64,000 nucleotides of DNA, taken from Sphingobacterium micropteri (GTDB lineage Bacteria > Bacteroidota > Bacteroidia > Sphingobacteriales > Sphingobacteriaceae). The stretch is taken from NCBI RefSeq assembly GCF_014692515.1, contig NZ_JACOIK010000004.1, positions 310,001 through 374,000 on the forward strand, in the 5' to 3' direction. Of this stretch, positions 8,123 to 17,601 are shown piece by piece; position 1 is the first letter of the stretch; every line of letters starts with the position of its first letter. The translations under genes and the position numbers were made by a program. The notes under the pieces were generated by a model that was not told the origin of the DNA, searched no databases, and was given only the letters and a program-made list of their open reading frames with translations.

Positions 8123-8818
8123 TTATGCTATCCGTTTTGTATTCAATGCAATAGCCCATTTATCATGCTTACAACGTGGGCATACCGGATCTTCCAGAAC
8201 AGTACCATGCTGCTGTATACACCCACAGTGCATGCAAGCCAATACTCCGCCGCCAAAGGTCGCTATATCGACTTCCTGATAAGCATCTGGAAATAATGGC
8301 AAACCAAACCTCATTTCCGCATCGGCATAAAACAGCACACTCATCGTACCATCTATTTCCAATACCGCCGTTCTGACCTGTCCTAAATGTTCGATAGATT
8401 GATTACGTAATTCCGCAAAAAATTCCATGGTAGAAAAATCGTCATCTTTTTCACTTTTTACATTAAACATGCCGTTTTTAACCACCGTCATCTCTTTACC
8501 CTCCAAAATTCGATGCACAGAAATTGATCTCGCCGCTAACCACGTCAATATCTTATAGATCGCGATGACGACCGCAAAAACAACTAAAGCGTAAAAAATA
8601 GGAATATCTTCTTGAAACATCGGGTCACCCGCAGCCGATCCTAACCCTAATATAATCGCCACCTCAAATAAGGTAAGTTGGCGTACACCTCGTTTTCCCG
8701 AGATACGGAGCACTAATAAAATCATTAAAAACATGATGGCGGTACGTACGATGATTTCCGCAAGAAAAAGCCATTCACTACTTCCTATAAGCATGTTTTT
8801 GAAGTCAATACCAAACAT
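8123..8818 (-). CDS. DUF421 (YetF/YcaP-type) membrane protein with C-terminal zinc ribbon
   Basis: This 231-residue protein has three N-terminal membrane helices (residues ~15-90) with the DUF421 core RTAIMFLMILLVLRISGKRGVRQLTLFE. A cytoplasmic YetF-like domain follows (EGKEMTVVKNG, then DFSTMEFFAELRNQ). The C-terminal extension has two CxxC pairs (CMHCGC and CPRCKHDKW), an apparent zinc ribbon added to the usual family length. DUF421 proteins are linked to sporulation and envelope stress in other bacteria; the function here is unknown. Confidence 0.85.
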   Translation of the reverse strand: MFGIDFKNMLIGSSEWLFLAEIIVRTAIMFLMILLVLRISGKRGVRQLTLFEVAIILGLGSAAGDPMFQEDIPIFYALVVFAVVIAIYKILTWLAARSISVHRILEGKEMTVVKNGMFNVKSEKDDDFSTMEFFAELRNQSIEHLGQVRTAVLEIDGTMSVLFYADAEMRFGLPLFPDAYQEVDIATFGGGVLACMHCGCIQQHGTVLEDPVCPRCKHDKWAIALNTKRIA

Positions 8819-8874
8819 ATATTATTTACTATTATCAATAAGACAACATAGATACAAAATAGTTTGCACAAAAA

Positions 8875-8900
8875 AAGGAGCTGCAACAGAACAGCTCCTT
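8875..8900 (-). terminator. Terminator after the HEAT/DUF1080 gene
   Basis: The stem AAGGAGCTG/CAGCTCCTT with an 8-nt loop is followed on the minus strand by a run of seven T. It ends the 13610-8926 transcription unit. Confidence 0.85.
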
Positions 8901-8925
8901 CTCTTGGGTTAACAAATATGCTCTA

Positions 8926-11900
8926 TTAAAGTCTTTTTACCCGTATATTTCTAAAAAAAACTTCCGAACCATGGCCGAGGAAACCGATATGACCAGATTT
9001 TCTACTTAATCCTGGATGATCTTTACCATCCAACGTTCCATTTTTTGAAGCTTCCGCAAGGTTGCCATCGAGGATAACGACACCGTTAAGTGTTACTTTA
9101 ATTTTATCCCCTTGGACACGGATTTCTTGTGTATTCCATTCCCCCACCGGCTTCATACCTTCGCGTTTCGCCGGGATGATGCCATAAGCAGATCCATGAT
9201 ACTGGTGTTCTTTTAGATTTTTATAAACCGCTGCATCGTTATCTAAAATCTGGATCTCGGTACCTACGTAGGCGGCATCTCCCTCTAACGGTGTACGGAT
9301 ACCGACACCATTATTGGCACCAGGGGTCAGTTTAAATTCAAAACGATAGACAAAATCACCGTACTCCTCCTTGGTGTACAGATTTTTACCAAACTTCGCA
9401 TCCGGATTTGCCCTAACATAGCCTTCGGGCGTTATTTCGTAAGCCGATGTTTCTGTCCACTGATCAAGATCACGCCCGTCGAATAGCATCATAAAACCCG
9501 CTACTTTTTCTTCATTGCTTAACGTATAGTTTTCTTTACGGGCTAATTCTTTTACATAGATATCCCGATACCATACCCGGGAACCGTGTGCTTGGAGCTC
9601 GATCTGTTCAACCGGGAAAATAGATTGGTTGCGATCCCAATAATTTTCAAGGATGACTTTGTCGACCACTAATTCACCATTTAACCATACACTCACTTCC
9701 TCATCTATCATACGGATTTTAAAGGTATTCCATTCGCCCAATGCATTGTCGGCGACTTTCAATGGCGTAGATGGATTTTTCTGGTTGTTGTACAAACCAC
9801 CAGATCCAACTTGCGCACCGACGTCAGTCCGTGAAATATCCCATATCTGTACCTGCGGTGTACCGCGCAGGTAAACACCGGCATCAGGCTCTCTCCCATT
9901 TGGATCCAGCTTCCAGTCCACCAACATCTCAAAATCGCCATATTGCTTTACCGTAGCGATATTATCCCCCTCTCCCGAGAAAACCAGTTCACCATTTATA
10001 GCACTCCAGCTATCGCGCATCTTTTTATCGGCCGCTGCTTGTTTTTGCTCCAGCTCCCGTGGAGTCATCGCTGCACGCTTAATAGGATCCTCAACCAATC
10101 CTTTCCATCCGGAAAGGTTCTTCCCGTTAAAGATAGACGAATAGCCTTCTCCTGCCGGCATTTCGGTGAGGTGGCGGATAATAGCTTCCCGTAAATAAGA
10201 GCTTTCGTTCCCTGTCAAATTCTCCATCGCTTTATTTAGGATATTACGGACGTCTGTTCCGATAAACGCATAACTATCCGTAGCGATATTCAATGCGGTA
10301 TTGGTGGCGGCACCTTTCAAGTCTTTGTCGTCCATGTATTGGGCTGCAAACATCATCGCCTGATAAGTACCAGTTGCTTGGAGGTTGCTCAATACGGTAC
10401 GCTTTTGTGCCGCATTTTCCGCCAACTCAAACGCATCTTTTAACAGCAGCGTTTTCTGTTCATTGGTATGGTCGCTCGCATTGATCTGCTTGACGAGACC
10501 GTTAAAAATAGCACCAAAATGTTCACTAACACGTTCCGACCGGGATAACTTGATCAATGTCGGTAATACTTCCGGATTAGACCAATTCGCCAATGCGAGC
10601 AGGGCCGAATTTTTGAGTTCTTTGTTTTTCAAAAAGCTTTCGACAGTTCGCAATGATTCCGCTCCACCTAAACCTGCAAATACCGGGAAAATTTTAGCGG
10701 AAGTTGGCAAAGGATTTTGTGATGTCTCTACCGCTAACTGACTTATTTTCGCATCCTTGTCACTGCGTGTGTTCAAGGCAATGACCAAGGCCTCCTGCAC
10801 ATAACGCGCATCACTTTCTGGTGTATTTGCCAATACGTCAATCAACACATCTACGTCTTCGGGATTCACCACATTGGGTAATGCCTTCAATGCAGCGACT
10901 TTCACGTTGTTATCGCTGGCCGTCAACAGCGGTAAAACCACTTTAGATGAATTTGCATTGGTTCGGGTCGCCAAGACGTTAAGTAGTGCCAACTGTGTTT
11001 TTGTATCAGCTCCGGGAATCGCACTGTTTATTTTATCAACTATCTCCCGATCTTTTGACGAACGGAGCAACGCTTCAATAGCTTGTATCGTCGCTTCATC
11101 GGCATTTGACAGCTCAGAAATCAGATAATCTGTATTACCGTCATTAGACAGTTTAGAGAGTGTATTTAAACCCGCAATTTTTGCTCTTGTGTATTTTAAG
11201 TTGCCTAGTGATTTTTCGATATCGGGCACCAGTGCTTCCGTACCTTCCGCTGCCAGGTAATGGAGGATACTCTCCTGTACCTCTGGTGAAGATTTCCGCA
11301 ACGTACCGATGAGTTTCTTGGTATCTGCGGCTGTTCCATTTTCTGCCAACAGATCCAACGCAGCTGCGCGATATAAGGGTTCGCTGCTTGTTGCAGCCTT
11401 CATAAGCTGTTTACGTGCCTTTGCAGGATTCGCTCTTGTTAATAGTGTTAATGCGCCGACTTGTAACGTTGGAGCTTCTGCTTTTGCGGCTTCTTTAGCG
11501 ACGGTATTCGCTATCGAAATTGCCTGCTTTTGCTGCTCTTGATCCAACAGGTTATTGGCATAGTCTAATGTGAGTCCCCCGATATTGGTTTTATCAAATT
11601 GATAATTGACTTCTTTCAGCTTTGTCAGAAACACTGGAGCCGATTTCGTTCCCGCAATTTTACTTAATGCGGTATAAGCATTGCGTTGGTAATTCTCTGA
11701 GGTATATTGCGCTAACGTAGCAATAATAGCTTCTTCGTCGCTCTTTGAACGCAAATCGCCTAAGGCGCCCACGATAGCTGTCGCTGTTTTTTCAGATGCC
11801 GAAGACGCCAAGGCATTGGACAATGCCTGTGCCGCTTCCGGCGTGCGGATACCGTTTAACGCTATCGCTGCTTTATCAACCAAATATTCGTCTTTTAAGT

Positions 11901-12321
11901 ACGGAACAAGCGCCTCGATCGCTTCATTTTTTGACGCCTGCTTCATCAATTGCAATACAAAACCTTTGTTGTCTTTATCTTGCAGCCTATCCAACGCTAA
12001 TATCAATCCCTGAGAAAAGACTTCGCGTTGCGCTTCCATACCCGGTTGCATCACATAAAAGGAATAAGAATTGGCGGCATATTCCGTTGCCGCGTTGCTC
12101 CCTCCCTGCGGTTTCAAGCCGGTGAGTAGATTTGCTATATCCTCGGCCGTGAAGTTTTGGAGTTCCTTCATGGCAGCGGTAAATTTGTTTATTTCGTCAG
12201 CAGGTTGTTGCGCCAACACATCTGCAATTTTTGTTGCGGAAGTTCTGTTTGCCGGTTGCTGGGCATATGCCGCAATCTGTATAACCAACAGTGCTGATAA
12301 TGTATTAAATACTTTCTTCAT
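8926..12321 (-). CDS. Secreted HEAT-repeat protein with two DUF1080 (3-keto-glycoside hydrolase-type) domains
   Basis: This 1131-residue protein starts with a Sec signal peptide (MKKVFNTLSALLVIQIAAYAQQ). Residues ~90-700 are alpha-helical HEAT-like repeats (recurrent LLAENG, AALKALPNV and ALLALANW units). Two lectin-like DUF1080 domains follow, at about 725-935 (FNGKNLSGWKG ... RGTPQVQIWD) and 950-1131 (FDGRDLDQWTE ... GTEIQILDND). DUF1080 proteins include 3-keto-disaccharide hydrolases. With the adjacent oxidoreductase gene 21 bp upstream, this suggests a periplasmic oxidation-then-cleavage route for a sugar; the substrate is unknown. Confidence 0.88.
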   Translation of the reverse strand: MKKVFNTLSALLVIQIAAYAQQPANRTSATKIADVLAQQPADEINKFTAAMKELQNFTAEDIANLLTGLKPQGGSNAATEYAANSYSFYVMQPGMEAQREVFSQGLILALDRLQDKDNKGFVLQLMKQASKNEAIEALVPYLKDEYLVDKAAIALNGIRTPEAAQALSNALASSASEKTATAIVGALGDLRSKSDEEAIIATLAQYTSENYQRNAYTALSKIAGTKSAPVFLTKLKEVNYQFDKTNIGGLTLDYANNLLDQEQQKQAISIANTVAKEAAKAEAPTLQVGALTLLTRANPAKARKQLMKAATSSEPLYRAAALDLLAENGTAADTKKLIGTLRKSSPEVQESILHYLAAEGTEALVPDIEKSLGNLKYTRAKIAGLNTLSKLSNDGNTDYLISELSNADEATIQAIEALLRSSKDREIVDKINSAIPGADTKTQLALLNVLATRTNANSSKVVLPLLTASDNNVKVAALKALPNVVNPEDVDVLIDVLANTPESDARYVQEALVIALNTRSDKDAKISQLAVETSQNPLPTSAKIFPVFAGLGGAESLRTVESFLKNKELKNSALLALANWSNPEVLPTLIKLSRSERVSEHFGAIFNGLVKQINASDHTNEQKTLLLKDAFELAENAAQKRTVLSNLQATGTYQAMMFAAQYMDDKDLKGAATNTALNIATDSYAFIGTDVRNILNKAMENLTGNESSYLREAIIRHLTEMPAGEGYSSIFNGKNLSGWKGLVEDPIKRAAMTPRELEQKQAAADKKMRDSWSAINGELVFSGEGDNIATVKQYGDFEMLVDWKLDPNGREPDAGVYLRGTPQVQIWDISRTDVGAQVGSGGLYNNQKNPSTPLKVADNALGEWNTFKIRMIDEEVSVWLNGELVVDKVILENYWDRNQSIFPVEQIELQAHGSRVWYRDIYVKELARKENYTLSNEEKVAGFMMLFDGRDLDQWTETSAYEITPEGYVRANPDAKFGKNLYTKEEYGDFVYRFEFKLTPGANNGVGIRTPLEGDAAYVGTEIQILDNDAAVYKNLKEHQYHGSAYGIIPAKREGMKPVGEWNTQEIRVQGDKIKVTLNGVVILDGNLAEASKNGTLDGKDHPGLSRKSGHIGFLGHGSEVFFRNIRVKRL

Positions 12322-12341
12322 TTGTTTTCCGATAGGTTAAT

Positions 12342-13610
12342 CTAAATAATCCAAGGGCCACGCATAGGTTGATCAATTAATCTGTTCGCTGCTTCGTCAT
12401 CCACAAACGCTTGTTTGTCGGAATCAAATTTCAACGTACGGTTTAGGCGTAATGCCGCTAACCCTAGATTTACCAACGTAGCCGAATAATAACCGTTTTG
12501 TTCATTCAATGCGAATTTCTGTCTTGTCCGACAAGCCTCGACGAAATCGGTCATCTGCGGAGCAGGATCTGGATATTGTGCTAGTTTTCGTTCCATATCT
12601 GGGATGTCTGAAACGAAACCTTTATACAACTTCCCTTTCGGTCCTTCTATATAGGCTAATCCTTTTTCTGTGCCAGCCCCATCCAATACAATCTGACATC
12701 CATCAGCATAGGTGTAGGTAATTTTTCGCCAGGTTCCTACAGCGTCCGAATGCTGTTGAGGTGCATCCACTTCGATCGTTACCGGACTTTCTTCATCTTT
12801 GCCTAAAAAATATTGCACAGGATCCAGATAATGCTGCCCCATATCACCTAACCCGCCTCCGTCATAATCCCAATATCCACGGAATGTGGTATGTACGCGG
12901 TGCGTACTATAAGGTTTATATGGAGCTGGCCCCAACCACATCTCATAATCCAATTCCTGAGGTGCTTGTTCTACAGGTAGATTTTCCCGTCCTACCCAAT
13001 AGAACTTCCAGTCAAACCCTGTATGTTTACTGATCGTTACTTTTAATGGCCACCCCAACATACCCGTGTCCACTAGTTTCTTGATCTTTTTGACAGGCAC
13101 GTTCATTCCGTAAAAGTCAGCATCAAAACGAAACCAAGTGTTTAACCTAAAAATATTTCCGTGTTGCGCTACAGCTTCTTTCACTTTTTTGCCTTCCCCA
13201 ATGGTACGCGTCATCGGCTTTTCACACCAGATATCTTTACCCGAACGGGCTGCTTCCACAGCCATGATACCATGCCAGTGCGGAGGTGTCGCAATATGTA
13301 CAATGTCCACTTCGGGGTTTTGAATTAATTCCCGGAAGTCATGATGTTCTGTCACGCCACCACCGAGAGCTTTCTGCGCCAATGCCAAGTGCCTGGTGTC
13401 CACATCACAAATGGCTACGGTTTTTGTACCGGCATACTTAAAATGCCCTCTTCCCATAGCCCCTACACCGATTATTCCTTTTGTTAAATGGTCACTGGGC
13501 GCCAAAAAGCCACTACCGCCGAGCACGTGTCGAGGGACTATGGTAAAAGCTGCCGCACCAATCAACGTCTTCTTAAGAAAATTACGTCTTGATGTTTTGT
13601 TTTCACTCAT
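12342..13610 (-). CDS. Tat-exported Gfo/Idh/MocA family oxidoreductase
   Basis: This 422-residue protein has a twin-arginine signal (SRRNFLKKTLIGAAAF). The dinucleotide-binding motif GIIGVGAMGRGHF follows, then DVDTRH, and the family EKP motif in WCEKPMTRT, with a C-terminal Gfo/Idh beta domain (GGGLGDMGQHYLDPVQYF). Tat export with cofactor bound is known for glucose-fructose oxidoreductase relatives. The gene is the first of the unit ending with the DUF1080 protein, and it diverges from the ROK regulator across 218 bp. That regulator is the natural candidate to control it. Confidence 0.9.
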   Translation of the reverse strand: MSENKTSRRNFLKKTLIGAAAFTIVPRHVLGGSGFLAPSDHLTKGIIGVGAMGRGHFKYAGTKTVAICDVDTRHLALAQKALGGGVTEHHDFRELIQNPEVDIVHIATPPHWHGIMAVEAARSGKDIWCEKPMTRTIGEGKKVKEAVAQHGNIFRLNTWFRFDADFYGMNVPVKKIKKLVDTGMLGWPLKVTISKHTGFDWKFYWVGRENLPVEQAPQELDYEMWLGPAPYKPYSTHRVHTTFRGYWDYDGGGLGDMGQHYLDPVQYFLGKDEESPVTIEVDAPQQHSDAVGTWRKITYTYADGCQIVLDGAGTEKGLAYIEGPKGKLYKGFVSDIPDMERKLAQYPDPAPQMTDFVEACRTRQKFALNEQNGYYSATLVNLGLAALRLNRTLKFDSDKQAFVDDEAANRLIDQPMRGPWII

Positions 13611-13828
13611 GCTTGTTTATTGATTAAATTAGGTCTTAAATATTCTCTATGCTTTGATATCCAACTGCTATATTTTGAATTCTTAAAAGCCAAATTATGC
13701 TATTTTTTTCACTAAAACAAAAAGATAAATTATTTTTTGTAGAAAAATTACCCAGTTAACACAAAATTTAAAAATAAGAACTATCTTTATTAAAAATTTT
13801 AAAGAACAATAACTTCTAATTACATCAG

Positions 13829-15088
13829 ATGTCACTAGCCGACCCTATACTTGGTACTATTAATCAAGACATTGTTGACATGGGGAATGTCGACCGGAAA
13901 AAATATGTTCAAAAAATCAATTTAATAAAACAGTTATACGAAAATGGTGCATCCTCTATACTAGAACTTTTTACGAAACTGGGTATAAGCCATCCCACGT
14001 GTCAAAATCTAGTGGCAGAACTTATCGATCTTGGCCTCATAGAAAAAAAAGGGAAGGGTACATCTGTCGGCGGAAGAAAACCGGACCTCTATGGATTGAA
14101 GGATGACTCTTACTATGTTGTTAGCATAGACATGGAGCGGTTCCACGTACGGGCGGCCATTTTTGACAACAACAACAATAATGTTAGCGGCATTAGACAA
14201 CTGCCGCTTTCCATTTCCAAAGATATATCCGTCCTAAATACGATTCGAGATTTTATTGATGCGCTGATCCGGGATTCAGACATTGATACCAGCAAAATAC
14301 TTGGAATCGGAATGAGTATGCCCGGCTTGATTAATAGCAAGGAATACATCAATTACACCTATCTTTCCGAAGGGGATTTTAACTTGAAAGAGAATCTCGA
14401 ACAAATGTTTCCCTATCCGGTATTTATTGAAAACGACGTCAAATCAGCTACCATTGCAGAATCTCGTCACGGATTGGCCAAGGACCGAAAAGACGCACTG
14501 GTCGTCTTATTGGATTGGGGAATTGGTTTAGGCATTATCATGGATGGAAAAATCAGAAAGGGAGCTAAAGGATTTTCCGGTGAGATAGGCCACATGCCTT
14601 TTGTAGATGACGGCGCTTTGTGCTACTGCGGGAAGCGAGGCTGCCTGGAGACTGTAGCCTCTGGAATCGCACTTGCCAGAATGGTAAAAGAAGGCATCAA
14701 GTCGGGACAGCACTCTCTGCTAAACCGCTTATCGGGGCAGGAAATCAATGAAATAGAGCCACATATCGTTATCGAAGCTGCTAATCAGGGCGACCAATTT
14801 GCGATAAGCATGTTGTCCAAACTCGGAAACAGCTTGGGCAAAGGTATTGCTACCCTTATACAGCTGTTCAATCCAGAAGTAATCATACTCGGCGGGAAAA
14901 TTGCAGAGGCCAAGCAGTACATTACGATTCCCATTATCCAATCGATCAACACGTATAGCATGGCGAAGATTCGAGAAGACACGAAAGTCACGCTTTCGGA
15001 ACTACGGCGCGATGCAAGTTTAACAGGAAACATCTACATTGTGATCGACGGCATACTAGAAGCACAGATGAAGAAAGCAAGTAGCTAA
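13829..15088 (+). CDS. ROK family transcriptional regulator / sugar kinase (NagC/XylR type)
   Basis: This 419-residue protein has an N-terminal winged helix (residues ~25-95, LIKQLYENGASSILELFTKLG then GGRKPDLYGL). A ROK ATPase-fold domain follows, with VSIDMERFHVRAAIFD, DWGIGLGIIMDGKIRKGAKGFSGEIGH and the zinc motif CYCGKRGCLE. The NagC/XylR layout predicts a sugar-responsive repressor. In Bacteroidota many are single-copy and control glycan genes. The divergent neighbour encodes an exported oxidoreductase, the probable target. It converges on glpR, ending 2 bp from it. Confidence 0.9.
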   Translation: MSLADPILGTINQDIVDMGNVDRKKYVQKINLIKQLYENGASSILELFTKLGISHPTCQNLVAELIDLGLIEKKGKGTSVGGRKPDLYGLKDDSYYVVSIDMERFHVRAAIFDNNNNNVSGIRQLPLSISKDISVLNTIRDFIDALIRDSDIDTSKILGIGMSMPGLINSKEYINYTYLSEGDFNLKENLEQMFPYPVFIENDVKSATIAESRHGLAKDRKDALVVLLDWGIGLGIIMDGKIRKGAKGFSGEIGHMPFVDDGALCYCGKRGCLETVASGIALARMVKEGIKSGQHSLLNRLSGQEINEIEPHIVIEAANQGDQFAISMLSKLGNSLGKGIATLIQLFNPEVIILGGKIAEAKQYITIPIIQSINTYSMAKIREDTKVTLSELRRDASLTGNIYIVIDGILEAQMKKASS

Positions 15089-15090
15089 GC

Positions 15091-15849
15091 TTAACATGTT
15101 TTATATTCAATCCCTAGATTCTCACACAATTGTTGATATTTAGCAGGTATGCTATCGCTGATAATCATGTCTACTTTGGATAAGGCGGAAATCTTACCCA
15201 AGCTTTTTCGGTCGAATTTCGAAGAGTCGGCCAAAACGATGACCTTATGTGCTGATTCCATCATCCTACGATTCAATAAAGCTTCTTGCGCGTTTGTTGT
15301 CGTAATTCCAAATTCCGCATCGATACCATCTACACCTATAAATAACTTAGAACAAAAGAAGTCTCCCAATAAGTCTTCTGCATAACGTCCATTAATAGAA
15401 GAAGATGTCTTTCTCACCGGGCCTCCTAACTGAATAATATCCACACTTTCGTGCTTGATCAGTTCCATCGTTACATTGATAGCAGATGTGATCACCGTTA
15501 ATCGTTCTTGCGGTACAATCTCTCGTGCAAAATATTGCATCGTTGTACCCGAAGCGATAATAATGGAATCGTTTGGTTCTACCAATTTGGCAGCGACCAC
15601 CCCTATACATTTCTTTGCTTCCGAATATAAGAGTGCTTTTTCATTTATGGTACGGTCTTTTTGATAGGGATTCACATTGGTTGCTCCGCCATGGGTACGA
15701 AATACCATACCTTCATCTTCTAAAAACTGTAGGTCTTTGCGGATAGTAACAGAAGAAACTTTCAGTTCTTCACATAAATCAACTACAGAAACATGACCAT
15801 TTTTCTCAATTTGCTTGATTATAAACTGGTGGCGTTCTACATTATTCAT
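15091..15849 (-). CDS. glpR: DeoR/GlpR family transcriptional repressor
   Basis: This 252-residue regulator starts at the ATG at 15849 (MNNVERHQFIIKQIEKNGHVSV); the longer open frame above it crosses the promoter and overlaps glpD. The DeoR helix-turn-helix is at ~20-55 (VVDLCEELKVSSVTIRKDLQFLEDEG), and the effector domain has the IIASGTTMQYFA and IGVDGIDAEFGITT motifs. It diverges from glpD, glpK and glpF, so control by glycerol-3-phosphate is the natural inference. GTATCTTGGG upstream is a near-consensus -7 box. Confidence 0.88.
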   Translation of the reverse strand: MNNVERHQFIIKQIEKNGHVSVVDLCEELKVSSVTIRKDLQFLEDEGMVFRTHGGATNVNPYQKDRTINEKALLYSEAKKCIGVVAAKLVEPNDSIIIASGTTMQYFAREIVPQERLTVITSAINVTMELIKHESVDIIQLGGPVRKTSSSINGRYAEDLLGDFFCSKLFIGVDGIDAEFGITTTNAQEALLNRRMMESAHKVIVLADSSKFDRKSLGKISALSKVDMIISDSIPAKYQQLCENLGIEYKTC

Positions 15850-15909
15850 AGTCCCAAGATACGCATTCCATCCGAATAGTAAATCAAAATAGTATAAAAA
15901 CTTCAAAAA

Positions 15910-15967
15910 GTTTCGTTTGTTTACGTTTTTTATTATTTTTACCGTTAAATAAAAATACCAACGAAAC
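15910..15967. promoter_or_regulatory. Candidate GlpR operator in the glpR-glpD divergent region
   Basis: GTTTCGTT at 15910-15917 and its exact complement AACGAAAC at 15960-15967 form a wide dyad just upstream of the glpD start and within the divergent promoter region. The TTTCG core is typical of DeoR/GlpR-type sites. The assignment is by position and motif only. Confidence 0.45.
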
Positions 15968-15975
15968 AAATCAAA

Positions 15976-17580
15976 ATGATATTCACACGAACCGAAGCGA
16001 TACATACAATAGAAAACAGCAGTACATGGGATATCGCCATCATCGGTGGCGGGGCAACTGGACTAGGCATTGCAGTCGATGCCGCCGCTCGAGGTTATAA
16101 AACACTTTTGATAGAAAAGTACGATTTCGCCAAAGGCACGTCAAGCAAAAGCACGAAATTAGTACATGGAGGCGTACGGTATTTAGCGAATGGCGACATC
16201 AAACTGGTATATTCGGCATTGAAAGAACGTGGTTTGATTTTCCAAAACGCACCTCATGTTTCTTTTGTACAGAGTTTCGTCATCCCGTCGTATAGTTTGT
16301 TCAGCAAACTTAAGTTTCTTGTCGGCCTTAAACTATATGATTGGATGGCAGGTGGTCTACGCATCGGCAAATCCTCGTTGTTAAGTAAAAAGGAAGTAGT
16401 GGAGAAACTTCCTAAGGTAAAAACGAAAGGGTTACGCGGGGGCATACAGTATTTCGACGGACAATTTGATGATGCTCGTCTAGCTATAAACCTCGCCCAA
16501 ACAGCTACCGAATACGATGCGGTTACACTTAACTACGCAGAGGCAACTGCCATACGGAAAGATGCGAACGGAAAGGTAAACGGGCTTTCTTTCGTAGATC
16601 GCGTAAGCGGGACAACATATGACGTACATGCAAAGGTAGTTATTAATGCTACCGGAATTTTTGTAGACGATATTCTTAAATTGGATACGCCCACGCATAA
16701 AAACCTGGTACGCCCGAGCCAAGGTGCCCATATTGTCATTGATCAGAAGTTTCTGGGAAATGAAGATGCGCTTATGATACCGGAGACAAGTGACGGGCGT
16801 GTTCTTTTTGGCGTTCCTTGGCATGGAAAAGTCTTACTGGGAACCACAGACACCCCATTAAACGAGCATCAAATTGAACCTCGACCGCTGGAAGAAGAAA
16901 TCGAATTTATCCTTTCTACCGCCAACGAATACCTGGAAGATGCCCCTACTCGCGCAGACATACGTAGTGTATTTGCCGGTTTAAGACCTCTTGCGGCTCC
17001 TACCAACGGCGACGGCAACAGTACAAAAGAAATTTCGAGAGATCATAAACTCATCAAAAGTGATTCGGGACTTATTACCATCACGGGAGGTAAATGGACT
17101 ACTTATCGAAAAATGGGAGAAGAAACGGTGAATTTGGCTATTAAAACAGGGAAACTACCCCAAAGTCCTTGCAAGACTAATCAACTACCGCTGCATGGAT
17201 ACACGGAAGATAAACATGCCGGACATTGGCAAGTGTATGGTTCCGACATGGTGGCTATTCAAAAATTAATGGACAACAACCCTGCCTTTGCCGAAAAGCT
17301 CCATAAAGACTACGATTTCACCGTTGCCGAAGTAATCTGGGCTTGCAAAAATGAGATGATTGTAAAAGTGGAAGATTTTCTTGCCCGACGGATCCGATTA
17401 TTACTATTGGACGCACAGGCTTCCTTAGAAGCTGCTCCACTGGTCGCTAAAATCATGGCAGAACAATTAGATAAAGACAATGAATGGTTACATAGTGAGT
17501 TGGTAGATTATGAACTCTTAGTAAAAAATTATACATTGTCTTCCGAAATAAGCAACCATAGTAGCCCCACACGGGGATAA
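15976..17580 (+). CDS. glpD: Glycerol-3-phosphate dehydrogenase (FAD, quinone-linked)
   Basis: This 534-residue enzyme oxidises sn-glycerol-3-phosphate to dihydroxyacetone phosphate and feeds electrons to menaquinone at the membrane. The FAD fold motif IIGGGATGLGIAVDAAARG is at 22-40, followed by KGTSSKSTKLVHGGVRYL (GlpD signature), a second signature VFAGLRPLAAP, and GGKWTTYRKMGEE. The C-terminal domain has the WACKNEMIVKVEDFLARR helix. Length fits the family. It leads the glp cluster, with glpK 21 bp downstream. Confidence 0.95.
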   Translation: MIFTRTEAIHTIENSSTWDIAIIGGGATGLGIAVDAAARGYKTLLIEKYDFAKGTSSKSTKLVHGGVRYLANGDIKLVYSALKERGLIFQNAPHVSFVQSFVIPSYSLFSKLKFLVGLKLYDWMAGGLRIGKSSLLSKKEVVEKLPKVKTKGLRGGIQYFDGQFDDARLAINLAQTATEYDAVTLNYAEATAIRKDANGKVNGLSFVDRVSGTTYDVHAKVVINATGIFVDDILKLDTPTHKNLVRPSQGAHIVIDQKFLGNEDALMIPETSDGRVLFGVPWHGKVLLGTTDTPLNEHQIEPRPLEEEIEFILSTANEYLEDAPTRADIRSVFAGLRPLAAPTNGDGNSTKEISRDHKLIKSDSGLITITGGKWTTYRKMGEETVNLAIKTGKLPQSPCKTNQLPLHGYTEDKHAGHWQVYGSDMVAIQKLMDNNPAFAEKLHKDYDFTVAEVIWACKNEMIVKVEDFLARRIRLLLLDAQASLEAAPLVAKIMAEQLDKDNEWLHSELVDYELLVKNYTLSSEISNHSSPTRG

Positions 17581-17601
17581 AGCCTTAAACATGTTATTCG
17601 A

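Noticed and set aside
9653..12340. Several open frames antisense to the HEAT/DUF1080 gene
   Set aside because: They mirror the codon bias of the long gene, have no start context and no domain-like content.
15850..16005. N-terminal extension of GlpR
   Set aside because: It would cross the divergent promoter and overlap glpD; the extra residues are low-complexity Phe/Tyr/Lys. The start at 15849 gives a standard DeoR N-terminus.
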